NCBI GenBank assembly: GCA_019634165.1
Contig: JAHQVT010000003.1
Coordinates: 180,308 to 244,307, forward strand
Source: Rhodospirillales bacterium
GTDB lineage: Bacteria; Pseudomonadota; Alphaproteobacteria; Rhodospirillales; Thalassospiraceae
Direction of reading: 5' to 3'
Length of the DNA: 64,000 bases
The notes beneath the pieces are model-generated. The model saw only the letters and a list, made by a program, of their open reading frames with translations, searched no databases and was not told the DNA's origin. Position numbers and translations under genes: made by a program. Below are positions 44,303-52,378 of this stretch, piece by piece. The first letter of the stretch is position 1; every line of letters begins with the position of its first letter.

Positions 44303-45172
44303 ATGAATTGGAACGATCTTCGGTTTTTTGTCGCGGTGGCACAGGAAGGCACCCTTTCAGGGGCTGCGCGCCGTTTGGGCAAGGATCACACGACAGTTGC
44401 CCGGCGGGTGGAAGCACTTGAAACCCATTTGGGAGCACATCTATTTGACCGACTTGCGACGGGGTGGAAATTGACCGATGCGGGGGAAAGCCTTGTGCCG
44501 GTGGCCGGACGGATCGAAGACGATGTTCTGGCGTTTGAACGCCAAGCCCGCGGCGATGAAACAGCCCATGGGGTGGTGCGGATTACCGTTCCTCCGGCGG
44601 CAGGACGATTGTTGTTTGCTCCGCGACTGGCCGAGCTGTTGCGCGATCAAAAGAACCTTGAATACGAAATTTTGGGATCAAGCGTGATTGCCAATCTGTC
44701 GCGCCGTGAAGCTGATGTGGCAGTGCGGATGGTAACCCCGGATCAAAGCGGTTTGATCGCACGAAAACTGACCAATCTGCGATATGCGGTTTATGCGGCA
44801 AAGGGGTATGCCGAACGTGTTCCCGAAAAGGATTGGGAATTTTGTGCCGATGGCCACAATACGATTGGCGAATACCAGCAAGGTTGGGTTTGGGAAACGC
44901 TGAACCGCAAATTGCCGATACGGGTAAAGGCCGACGACAGTCAAACCGTTATGGCCTTTGTTTCGGCCGGTCACGGACTTGGTTTGTTGCCGCGCTATAT
45001 GGCCGATCTTGATGATTGTCTTGAACTGATTGCCGATGATGAATTTGGTGAAGTCAGCAAGCCGGTCTGGCTGGTTGTGCATCCCGATATGCGCAGATCA
45101 CCGGGGGTGCGCATGGTGATGGATGCCTTGATCAAGGCAACCGAAAATATCCCGGCTGAATATAAATCTTAA
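44303..45172 (+). CDS. LysR-family transcriptional regulator, module 2
   Basis: A 289-residue LysR paralogue of the protein at 42818: 'MNWNDLRFFVAVAQEGTLSGAARRLGKDHTTVARRVEALE', 'LFDRLATGWKLTDAGESLVPVAGRIEDD', and the near-identical C-terminal 'HPDMRRSPGVRMVMDALIKATEN'. I chose the ATG at 44303 behind GGGATTGAGG; an ATG at 44246 would add 19 residues not shared by the paralogue. It is divergent from the DUF1127 gene of module 2. The two LysR proteins may cross-regulate. Confidence 0.93.
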   Translation: MNWNDLRFFVAVAQEGTLSGAARRLGKDHTTVARRVEALETHLGAHLFDRLATGWKLTDAGESLVPVAGRIEDDVLAFERQARGDETAHGVVRITVPPAAGRLLFAPRLAELLRDQKNLEYEILGSSVIANLSRREADVAVRMVTPDQSGLIARKLTNLRYAVYAAKGYAERVPEKDWEFCADGHNTIGEYQQGWVWETLNRKLPIRVKADDSQTVMAFVSAGHGLGLLPRYMADLDDCLELIADDEFGEVSKPVWLVVHPDMRRSPGVRMVMDALIKATENIPAEYKS

Positions 45173-45238
45173 GGCGGTGCGCAATGTTGTTTGGGCGGAT
45201 GTTGAGTGCCGGTTGGGCCGCAGCCAAGCCGTGTTCGG

Positions 45239-46333
45239 TTAAAGCCACCCTAATTGCCGGGCAGATGCCAGCAATAGCATCACACCAAACAAGGTGATGG
45301 TGCCGGCACCGGCAAAGCCGATCAAGCGGCGAATTGCGCCCGATGTGCTGTCGGAAAAGCTAAACAGGTGTTGCGTGCCGGTGCGAATACCAATCGCAGC
45401 CAGTCCGATCAGGCTGATGGTCAGGGCAACGCCAAGTGCCATGGCAAAGGCCGCAGCAATCCCGATTAAAAACATTCCATTTGCCAATGTGAACAGCAAA
45501 ACCAAGATCGATCCCGTACAAGGACGCAAACCAACAACAATGCCACTTGCAATCATTTGCCAGCGATTTTGGATTGCCGGGCTGCTGTGAACGGGCGTGG
45601 CATGGTTGTGGGTATGTTGGTGCTCATGCGAATGGGAATGATCATGGTCGTGAATATGGGAATGATCACCATGGTCACAGCAATCATCGCGGCCTTGGAT
45701 AATGCGCAGGCACATTACGGCCCCAAGAACAGCAATAAGGGCGTAAGAGACAGCCTCCATCACCAGACCATTTTGCGTGATCGCTGCAGGGCCAAGATTA
45801 AGGATCAGGGTTAAGGAGCCAACAAGAAGGATCGCCGATACGGCCTGAACCGCTGCGATCAAGCTTCCCATGGCGACACCCTGTTTCCATCCGGCATCAC
45901 GTGACAGGAAATAGGTGGTGGTGATCATTTTGCCATGTCCGGGCCCGGCAGCATGAAAAACGCCATAGGCAAATGACAAGGCAATGATCATAAGCCCCGG
46001 CCAGAAACTGTTGCCATCTTTCGCTTCACGCAGGGTTGCTGTGATTTCACGGTTTAGCTTGGTCTGAATGATCACGGTTTGCCCGATGATGTCCGACAGC
46101 CAGTTGGGCAGGGTGATCAGGCTTTCATCAGATGCTGGGAATGTTTCGGCAGTGCTACTGCCTGTTCCGCGGCCCAAAAGGTTCGATGATTGCGCGAATG
46201 CAGGGTTACTCGACGAGAACGAAATCACCAGGAGCAAGGCCGCCAGAACTGCTGCTATCTGCCACTTTGCCGGCGCAAACAAGGTCAGCACGGATTGGCG
46301 CGACAAGGTCAAAATAGATGCGGTTCTTTTCAT
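45239..46333 (-). CDS. NicO/RcnA-family metal transporter
   Basis: A 364-residue polytopic membrane protein of the nickel/cobalt NicO family. It has an N-terminal signal or anchor segment, 'AYGVFHAAGPGHGKMITTTYFLSRDAGW' (the HxxxPGHGK-like signature), a His-rich cytoplasmic loop 'HDHDHSHSHEHQHTHNH' and 'GLRPCTGSILVLLFTLANGM'. It is cotranscribed behind znuA and DUF1007 under a Zur box, so zinc import is a better guess than nickel export. The start used (46331-46333) overlaps the DUF1007 gene by 128 bp; a GTG at 46291 would shorten that. Confidence 0.85.
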   Translation of the reverse strand: MKRTASILTLSRQSVLTLFAPAKWQIAAVLAALLLVISFSSSNPAFAQSSNLLGRGTGSSTAETFPASDESLITLPNWLSDIIGQTVIIQTKLNREITATLREAKDGNSFWPGLMIIALSFAYGVFHAAGPGHGKMITTTYFLSRDAGWKQGVAMGSLIAAVQAVSAILLVGSLTLILNLGPAAITQNGLVMEAVSYALIAVLGAVMCLRIIQGRDDCCDHGDHSHIHDHDHSHSHEHQHTHNHATPVHSSPAIQNRWQMIASGIVVGLRPCTGSILVLLFTLANGMFLIGIAAAFAMALGVALTISLIGLAAIGIRTGTQHLFSFSDSTSGAIRRLIGFAGAGTITLFGVMLLLASARQLGWL

Positions 46334-46901
46334 CTTCGCTCATTTCGAAATGGCAGGAGAGTTGTTTGGTGTTGGCAAACAGAACGGGGTCAACCTGTGT
46401 AAAGGCAATGTCGATATAATATTCCGCATCATAAACCGACAGGCTGATGTCGTCCTTTGCCGGATCAAGCGGGGTATCAAGCATCAGTTTGAAATCATAA
46501 CTTACCCGGCGGTCATCGGTAATATCGGCCTTGAAATCGGTCGCGCCGGCAAAACTGATCAATTCGTCATTCCGGCGCAGATGTGTCAGCCATGAAACGT
46601 CGGCAAGTGCGTTAAAGGCACCATCCCGCACGGCAATGTTTTCAGCGTCAAAGAATCTGGTGTCATAGTTCTGATCAAATTCGTCGATCAAGGTCATGCT
46701 GAACAGATCATCAAACAGCCAGTGCACATGAATTGCCGTGATCTGATCGTTTTCAAAAACGAATTCGGCATTGGCATCAATCCAGACATGTGGATGGGCC
46801 AATGCCGATGGGCTGGTTGCCAGCAATGTCATGCCAGCAACCAGTGACGTTGCGATCGTTTTACGTGCCGTTTGAAAGGCATTTAACAAGGGCGTCAACA
46901 T
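46206..46901 (-). CDS. DUF1007 exported protein
   Basis: A 231-residue periplasmic protein of the DUF1007 family, which often accompanies NicO transporters. After a signal peptide (ends 'PSALA') it starts 'HPHVWIDANAEFVFENDQI', with an N-terminal His pair that could bind metal. I chose the ATG at 46899-46901, overlapping the end of znuA by 41 bp. It may pass metal from ZnuA to the NicO channel; that role is inferred from the neighbours. Confidence 0.82.
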   Translation of the reverse strand: MLTPLLNAFQTARKTIATSLVAGMTLLATSPSALAHPHVWIDANAEFVFENDQITAIHVHWLFDDLFSMTLIDEFDQNYDTRFFDAENIAVRDGAFNALADVSWLTHLRRNDELISFAGATDFKADITDDRRVSYDFKLMLDTPLDPAKDDISLSVYDAEYYIDIAFTQVDPVLFANTKQLSCHFEMSEDEKNRIYFDLVAPIRADLVCAGKVADSSSSGGLAPGDFVLVE

Positions 46902-47985
46902 TCTGTTCAAGGATGTCCTGATAGGCGGTTGGTCCCGCCGCGATATTCGCACCCAGCGGATCAAGTGTTCCGGTGTGAATGCCGGTATCGGCGACAACGG
47001 CCTGAACAATTGCCGGGCGGAATTGCGGTTCGGCAAAGATGCAGACTGCCCCTGTGTCACGAATTTTGTCTTCGATTTCATGAAGGCGTTTGGCTCCGGG
47101 CTTTTGATCAGGCGATACCGTGATCGACCCAACCGCATTTAACCCAAAACCCGCTTCCAGATATTGATAGGCATCGTGGAAAACGAAATAGGGATTATCG
47201 CGGATCGGTGCGACCTTTGCGCTTAGATCATTGCCAAGAGAATGCAGACTGGCAAGCAACGTTTTTAGATTTTCGCGGTAGTCGTCGGCATGTTCTGGGT
47301 CGAGATGGGAAAGTTCGTCGGTAATTGCCATGGCGATCGTCGCCCCATTGGCCGGATCAAGCCAGATATGGGGGTCGATGTTGCCATGTTCTTCATGGTG
47401 GTCATCGTCGTCATGATCGGCGTGTTCTTCGTGATCATGGTCATGTTCCGCAACGTGATCATGATCGGTGTCATGTTCCCCATCATGATGGTCGTCATGG
47501 TCATCATCGTCATCATCATGGCCATGTTCTTCATGCTCATCATGCTCAGCGTGATCAGCATGCTCGTGATCATGGGTTTCCCATGTGCCGCCTTCGCGCA
47601 TGTCCCGAAGGGCAAGACCTTGAAGGTCGATCAGTTCAAGAACATGGCTTTTGTCTGACAAGGACTGCAAAGGTTTTTGCAGGAAGCTTTCAAGCGAGTG
47701 GGAGACATAAACCACAAGATCAGCATCGCGCAGCGCACGGGCTTCGCTTGGGCGAAGGGAATAGGCGTGCGGCGATGATGCCCCATCAAGCAGAAGAACA
47801 GGCTTGCCAATGTCTTTCATGATGGCGCTGGCGATGCCGTGGATCGGTTTGATCGATGTAACCACATTGGGCACATCATGACCGTGGGCAGCAGCGGGGA
47901 GGGGGGCCGTGACGGCCAAGGGTGCCGTTGCCATAACAGGGGCGGCAAGGAGAAAACGACGAAGTGCTTTGGGGAAGGGGTGCAT
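46861..47985 (-). CDS. znuA: Zinc ABC-type substrate-binding protein ZnuA
   Basis: A 374-residue periplasmic metal-binding protein (cluster A-I). The signal peptide ends near 'PAAAHG'. The zinc ligands fit 'SIKPIHGIASAIM' (His), 'HIWLDPANG' (His) and a further His in 'FHDAYQYLE'. A long His/Asp/Glu loop, roughly residues 139-208, is the charged loop of ZnuA proteins and is unusually long here. A perfect Zur-type palindrome lies 43 bp upstream of the start. No znuB or znuC gene adjoins it; DUF1007 and NicO genes follow instead. Confidence 0.93.
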   Translation of the reverse strand: MHPFPKALRRFLLAAPVMATAPLAVTAPLPAAAHGHDVPNVVTSIKPIHGIASAIMKDIGKPVLLLDGASSPHAYSLRPSEARALRDADLVVYVSHSLESFLQKPLQSLSDKSHVLELIDLQGLALRDMREGGTWETHDHEHADHAEHDEHEEHGHDDDDDDHDDHHDGEHDTDHDHVAEHDHDHEEHADHDDDDHHEEHGNIDPHIWLDPANGATIAMAITDELSHLDPEHADDYRENLKTLLASLHSLGNDLSAKVAPIRDNPYFVFHDAYQYLEAGFGLNAVGSITVSPDQKPGAKRLHEIEDKIRDTGAVCIFAEPQFRPAIVQAVVADTGIHTGTLDPLGANIAAGPTAYQDILEQNVDALVKCLSNGT

Positions 47986-48023
47986 GTTTTCGATCCGGTA
48001 TGGGGTGGGGCGATCAAGATATC

Positions 48024-48049
48024 TTTTGTTATGTTATATCATAACAAAA
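48024..48049. promoter_or_regulatory. Zur box upstream of znuA
   Basis: The perfect 10-bp arms TTTTGTTATG (48024-48033) and CATAACAAAA (48040-48049) flank TTATAT. The core GTTATGTTATATCATAAC matches the Zur consensus of alphaproteobacteria and lies 40-65 bp upstream of the znuA start. Confidence 0.88.
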
Positions 48050-48232
48050 CGTCAAGAGAAAAATGACCATGATGTTAAAACAGCAGAAAATCATGCAGGG
48101 GCATTGCGTCGGATTACCGTCCGACTTTCCATAAAGATCGTCGGGATTGGCTGCCAGCCCTTTACCTTTTGGGGGCGTACTACAATCTAACAAGGAAGGC
48201 GTTTTTCAGGAGCCAACTGGTCAGGTTTAAAA

Positions 48233-49105
48233 ATGAACCGTTTTTTCCGGTTTGTCGTCTTAGTCGTTATTGGTCTTTTCACAGCCAATGGTATCAATTC
48301 GCGTGCCGCGCACGCGGAAACCTTTCGGATGGCGTTGCCGTCCGGATCGGAACTTTATTTTGAATATCAGGTTGGTGCTTTGCGACTTGCGCTTGAACAT
48401 GCGCCGGGGGAACACAGCCTTGAAGTCATTCTTATAGAAGGTCTGACGCAAGGGCGCCTGTTGGACATGATCAGGCAAGGGTACATCAATGTCACTCTTG
48501 GGGGCTATAACAGCGCGTTGGAGCGGGAGTTTTTACAGGTAGACTTTCCTTTGACCCTTGGCCTGCAGGGATATCGGATTCTTGTGATCCATCCATCGCT
48601 TCAAGATAAAATATCTAAGGTTCAGACTCTGGATGATCTTAAACCTTATTGTATTGGATCGGGGGCAAACTGGCAGGATACCCGCATTTTAAAAGAAGCG
48701 GGATTATGTGTTGAAGAAGCGCCGCAGAAAGCATTGTTTGATATGCTTGAAAAGGGCCGTTTTGAGATGCTTCATCGTGCGGTGCATGAGGCACTTGTCG
48801 GTGAAAATTTACCTGATCTTACGGAACGCGGTTTGGTTCTTGAGCAGGATCTTCTCATTCGGTATCCGTATGATTTCTTCTATTATTTAGCCAAACAAAA
48901 TACGGAACTGCACCATATTCTTGAACAAGGTTTTGAGACCGCATTTCGGAACGGTGCCTTCATTCAATACTTCCAGTCTAATCGCGCGATGCGCAATGCG
49001 GTTGAGCATATTCGCCACGCAAACCGGCGGATCATCGATATTGAAAATGCCGACATGAGTACGCGGACGGCAGATCGTTCAAGTCGTTACTGGCTGACGA
49101 ATTGA
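48233..49105 (+). CDS. Secreted substrate-binding-like protein, paralogue 1
   Basis: A 290-residue exported protein with a signal peptide ending near 'AAHA'. It begins 'ETFRMALPSGSELYFEYQVGALRLALEHA', and contains 'LREFLQVDFPLTLGL'-like and 'YPYDFFYYLAKQNTELHHILEQGFETAF' segments that recall type-2 periplasmic binding folds. No ABC transporter gene adjoins it. It shares length and all main motifs with the protein at 49892. The ATG at 48233 follows CAGGAG at some distance. A ligand cannot be told. Confidence 0.75.
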   Translation: MNRFFRFVVLVVIGLFTANGINSRAAHAETFRMALPSGSELYFEYQVGALRLALEHAPGEHSLEVILIEGLTQGRLLDMIRQGYINVTLGGYNSALEREFLQVDFPLTLGLQGYRILVIHPSLQDKISKVQTLDDLKPYCIGSGANWQDTRILKEAGLCVEEAPQKALFDMLEKGRFEMLHRAVHEALVGENLPDLTERGLVLEQDLLIRYPYDFFYYLAKQNTELHHILEQGFETAFRNGAFIQYFQSNRAMRNAVEHIRHANRRIIDIENADMSTRTADRSSRYWLTN

Positions 49106-49159
49106 TCTAATTAAGATTTATTGTCTGATCGAAATAGATAAATTCCGGGATCGAAACAA

Positions 49160-49190
49160 AAAAACCGCACCTGTAGTTGGTGCGGTTTTT
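49160..49190. terminator. Bidirectional terminator
   Basis: AAAAACCGCACC (49160-49171) pairs with GGTGCGGTTTTT (49179-49190). It lies between paralogue 1 (plus) and the peroxidase fragment (minus). Confidence 0.88.
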
Positions 49191-49218
49191 GGTAGGATGA
49201 TCAAGTCTTTCGGGCAGA

Positions 49219-49629
49219 TTACTCGATGGGTAAGCCAGAGATACGAATAATGCTGGCAAGTTCCCAAACATCTGAAATTCCCGTATCGATATTATCAATG
49301 GTTGGTTTCAGAAGTGGGTCGTCGTTCGGGTTCCAGTCCGGTTCCAGATTGTAAAACGATCGGGGATCGCCAAGAAGCAAACCGGCAAAGACCGCATCAA
49401 TGATCAGTGATCCGAGCGGCCCCAAATGCGTTCCGCCAGATGTAACCTCGGCTTCTTTTAGGATATAGAACCAAAGTCCGGCGGGTTCATTTTCGTCAAG
49501 GTCGATGACTTCGATGCCAAGATGCTTGGCAATGGACGGGCCGGAAGGCAACCCGGCACCCACACCCCGAATAAGATTACGCGCACCAAGGAAGTTAAGA
49601 ATCGAATTCGGGTCCTGATCCATGCGCAA
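49219..49629 (-). pseudogene. C-terminal fragment of a haem peroxidase (animal-peroxidase-like)
   Basis: A 136-residue frame that matches only the C-terminal end of animal-type haem peroxidases: 'GARNLIRGVGAGLPSGPSIAKHLGIEVI', 'GLWFYILKEAEV' and 'THLGPLGSLIIDAVFAGLLLGDPRSFYNLEPDW'. The catalytic His/Arg region and about 350 or more residues expected upstream are missing, and an in-frame stop lies a few codons before the ATG. It is most simply a decayed remnant of a larger gene inserted between the two paralogues. A stand-alone small protein is possible but less likely. Confidence 0.7.
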
Positions 49630-49891
49630 GGTCGCGCCTTACATTTTGCGTTTGGTCTTCCAATATATTCTAAAGTCCGAGATCATTCACATTGTCACTC
49701 TGCCAATAGGTGTGACACTGGGCTCCATTATAAAATCCCGTGACGCGGGACGTATTGAGCTTTGCAGCCTTATTTTGAATTTCGCGCGCTTGGCGGTTGT
49801 ACAAACCCACGAAAATCAACCAAAAATGTGAATGAATATGGACCTTGATAACCCGCTATTCTTATGAACACAGTGTCGAAGGGGTGGCCAA

Positions 49892-50770
49892 ATGGGGAAG
49901 TTCAAATTTTCATTCTTCGGTCTGGGGATGATGGTTCTGGTATTGACCCTTGGGTTAAAACCAGTGATGGCCGAGACCTTTAAGCTTGCCCTGCCGCCTG
50001 GGGTTAAGGGGCTGTTTTCCTATGAGTTTGAAGTTCTCGAAATGGCGCTTGAACATGCGGATGGCGATCATTCATTCGAGTTTACGGAAATCCCCGGACT
50101 AACCCAGTTTCGCGTATTTAAATTACTGGATGATGGTGAAGTTTCCGTCACGGTGAACAGTTATAGCAAGGAACGCGAAGAACGCTTTTTACAGGTCAAC
50201 TATCCATTAACGCGCGGATTGCTGGGGCATCGGGTTTTCTTGGTCAATCCTGATCAGGCAAAAGTGTTGGCAAAAGTCACCTCTTTGGCAGAACTGAAAC
50301 GGTTTTGCATTGGGTTCAGCAATGATTGGCCTGACGCCAAGGTTTTCGAAGATAACGGATTTTGTGTGGTCCGAGCGCCCAGAAAACAATTGTTCGCGAT
50401 GTTGGAAGGCAACCGCTTTGATCTTTTGGCAAGCACAGTAAAACAAGGAAAATCAGAGCTTAAACTATCAAAAAAGAATGGGTTTAATTTCGTCTTGGAT
50501 ACAAGTGTTACGGTCGTCTATCCCTATGATTTTTTCTTTTATGTGCGCAAAGATGACATGGTGCGCCACCGGATTTTAGAACAAGGTTTGGCGCGCGCAT
50601 ATGTTTCAGGTGCGTTTATGGAGCATTTCAATTCTGATCCGGGAATTGTCGCCGCATTGGAAGAAGCACGACTTTCCGAGCGCAAAGTGTTTAACATCGA
50701 GAATGACGAATTGGGGCCGGAAAACCTTAATATCGCGCCACTTCTATGGCTAGAAGGCAATGCCTATTAG
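49892..50770 (+). CDS. Secreted substrate-binding-like protein, paralogue 2
   Basis: A 292-residue exported protein, paralogue of the one at 48233. Shared landmarks are the mature start 'AETFKLALPPG', 'LEMALEHADGDHSFEF', 'ERFLQVNYPLTRGLLGHRVFLVNP', a Cys pair in 'KRFCIGFSNDWPDAKVFEDNGFCVV' (the counterpart in paralogue 1 also has two Cys), and 'VVYPYDFFFYVRKDDMVRHRILEQGL'. GAAGGGGTGG precedes the ATG. The two conserved cysteines probably form a disulfide. No transporter gene is nearby; a sensor or scavenging role is a guess. Confidence 0.75.
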   Translation: MGKFKFSFFGLGMMVLVLTLGLKPVMAETFKLALPPGVKGLFSYEFEVLEMALEHADGDHSFEFTEIPGLTQFRVFKLLDDGEVSVTVNSYSKEREERFLQVNYPLTRGLLGHRVFLVNPDQAKVLAKVTSLAELKRFCIGFSNDWPDAKVFEDNGFCVVRAPRKQLFAMLEGNRFDLLASTVKQGKSELKLSKKNGFNFVLDTSVTVVYPYDFFFYVRKDDMVRHRILEQGLARAYVSGAFMEHFNSDPGIVAALEEARLSERKVFNIENDELGPENLNIAPLLWLEGNAY

Positions 50771-50785
50771 AGGCGTTTCATTGCC

Positions 50786-52378
50786 TTAGGCAGTACCATC
50801 ATTTTCAGGTTTGAAATTCATTTCATGCAGGATTTCGCCGGTTTCATTATCAACCGCCTGAAGCGTGACGCCATATCCCCACAATTGTCCGATATAGCCA
50901 AGCGTCATTTCGGCTTCTGAGGCTTCAAGGCGGATGCCTTCATGTTCGGTATGCTGGATGTAAAGTTGCCGGTTGCCGCGAATATCCACATCGACAACCT
51001 GCATATCTGGTTCGCGGACTGAAATGTCATGCATCCGGGCAAGCGACCGGCGCACATTGCGATAGCCATTGTCATCATGGATGGCGGCAACTTCGAGATG
51101 CGGGGTCGTGCTTTGATCATTGATCATAAACATCCGCATATCGCGCATCAGTTTGGGCGACAGGAATTGCAGGATGAAGCTTTCATCGCGGTAATGCGCC
51201 CATGCTTCTTTCAGTGTTTCAACCGGCTGGCCATTGCCGGCAATATCGGGGAACCATTTGTGGTCTTCTTCGGTGGGATCAATGCACATCCGGTGGATGT
51301 CCTGCATCATGGCAAAGCCAAGCGCATAGGGGTTAAACCCGGAATAGCGTTGATCGTCATATTCGGCCTGAAAGACAACGCGCGAATGGTAATCGATGAA
51401 TTCCATCATCGCACCTTCGGAAATCAGGCCTTTGTCATACAGGCTGTTCATGATGGCGTAATGCACATAACAGGCACAGCCTTCATTCATCACCTTGGTT
51501 TGTTTCTGCGGATAGAAATATTGCCCGATATTGCGCACGATCCGCAGAAGTTCGCGTTCCCACGCATGCAGTGTCGGTGCATTTTTCTCAAGGAAGTATA
51601 AAAGGTTTTCTTCAGGAAGCCCGAACTGTGCACGGCGTTCTTCGATGCGCATTTTGCGTTTTAGTTCGTCAATATCCTGATCATCAAGGTCGGGCTGGGG
51701 CAGGGTGCGCCATAGATCATTATAGGTTTCATCTTCGTATTTTGCCCGTTCGCGTTCGCGGGCAAGCTCGGCCGCCAGATTGGGCTTTTCGGGATGGGAA
51801 TAGCGATTAACCCCCTGTTCCATCAGGGCATGGGCCGCATCAAGCACTCGTTCTACCGCATCAAAGCCATAGCGGTCCTCGCATTTGGCGATATAGCGTT
51901 TGGCAAATTGTAGATAATCAAGAATGCCTTCGGCGTCTGTCCATTGTTTGAACAGATAGTTGTTTTTGAAAAAGTGATTATGGCCAAAGGCCGCATGGGC
52001 CATGACCAAGGTCTGCATGACAACGGTGTTTTCTTCCATCACATAGGAAATGCAGGGGTTGGAATTGATCACGATTTCATAGGCAAGCCCCTGATAGCCT
52101 TTGCGATACATGATATCATCACGGACAAAGCGTTTCCCAAACGACCAGTGGTGATACATCAATGGCATGCCGATGGATGAATAGGCATCAAGCATCTGTT
52201 CGGATGTAATTACTTCAACCTGATTGGGATAGACGTCGAGTTTAAGCTCGTTCAGGGCGATGTCTTCGATCGCGTCATAGGTCGATTTCAGCGTTTCGAA
52301 ATCCCAGTCAGCACTGGTGAACAGATATTTTCTGGTATCTGGTTCCTGTGTGTCAGCGGATTTTGTTTTGCTGCTCAT
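50786..52378 (-). CDS. SpoVR-family protein (YcgB-like)
   Basis: A 530-residue cytoplasmic SpoVR-family protein. The start 'LFTSADWDFETLKSTYDAIEDIALNEL' and 'QMLDAYSSIGMPLMYHHWSFGKRF' are the family's hallmarks, and 'EGCACYVHYAIMNSLYDKG' and 'GFNPYALGFAMMQDI' lie further on. The ATG at 52376-52378 follows GGAGG and overlaps the stop of the DUF444 gene by 4 bp (ATGA), so translation is coupled. It is the third gene of prkA-yeaH-spoVR, a set induced in stationary phase or stress in many proteobacteria. The biochemical function is unknown. Confidence 0.95.
   Translation of the reverse strand: MSSKTKSADTQEPDTRKYLFTSADWDFETLKSTYDAIEDIALNELKLDVYPNQVEVITSEQMLDAYSSIGMPLMYHHWSFGKRFVRDDIMYRKGYQGLAYEIVINSNPCISYVMEENTVVMQTLVMAHAAFGHNHFFKNNYLFKQWTDAEGILDYLQFAKRYIAKCEDRYGFDAVERVLDAAHALMEQGVNRYSHPEKPNLAAELARERERAKYEDETYNDLWRTLPQPDLDDQDIDELKRKMRIEERRAQFGLPEENLLYFLEKNAPTLHAWERELLRIVRNIGQYFYPQKQTKVMNEGCACYVHYAIMNSLYDKGLISEGAMMEFIDYHSRVVFQAEYDDQRYSGFNPYALGFAMMQDIHRMCIDPTEEDHKWFPDIAGNGQPVETLKEAWAHYRDESFILQFLSPKLMRDMRMFMINDQSTTPHLEVAAIHDDNGYRNVRRSLARMHDISVREPDMQVVDVDIRGNRQLYIQHTEHEGIRLEASEAEMTLGYIGQLWGYGVTLQAVDNETGEILHEMNFKPENDGTA

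Noticed and set aside
47290..47822. Long plus-strand frames and short direct DNA repeats over the His-rich region, resembling a repeat array
   Set aside because: The repetition is the His/Asp codon run of the ZnuA loop on the minus strand. There are no spacers, so it is not a CRISPR or tandem-repeat locus.
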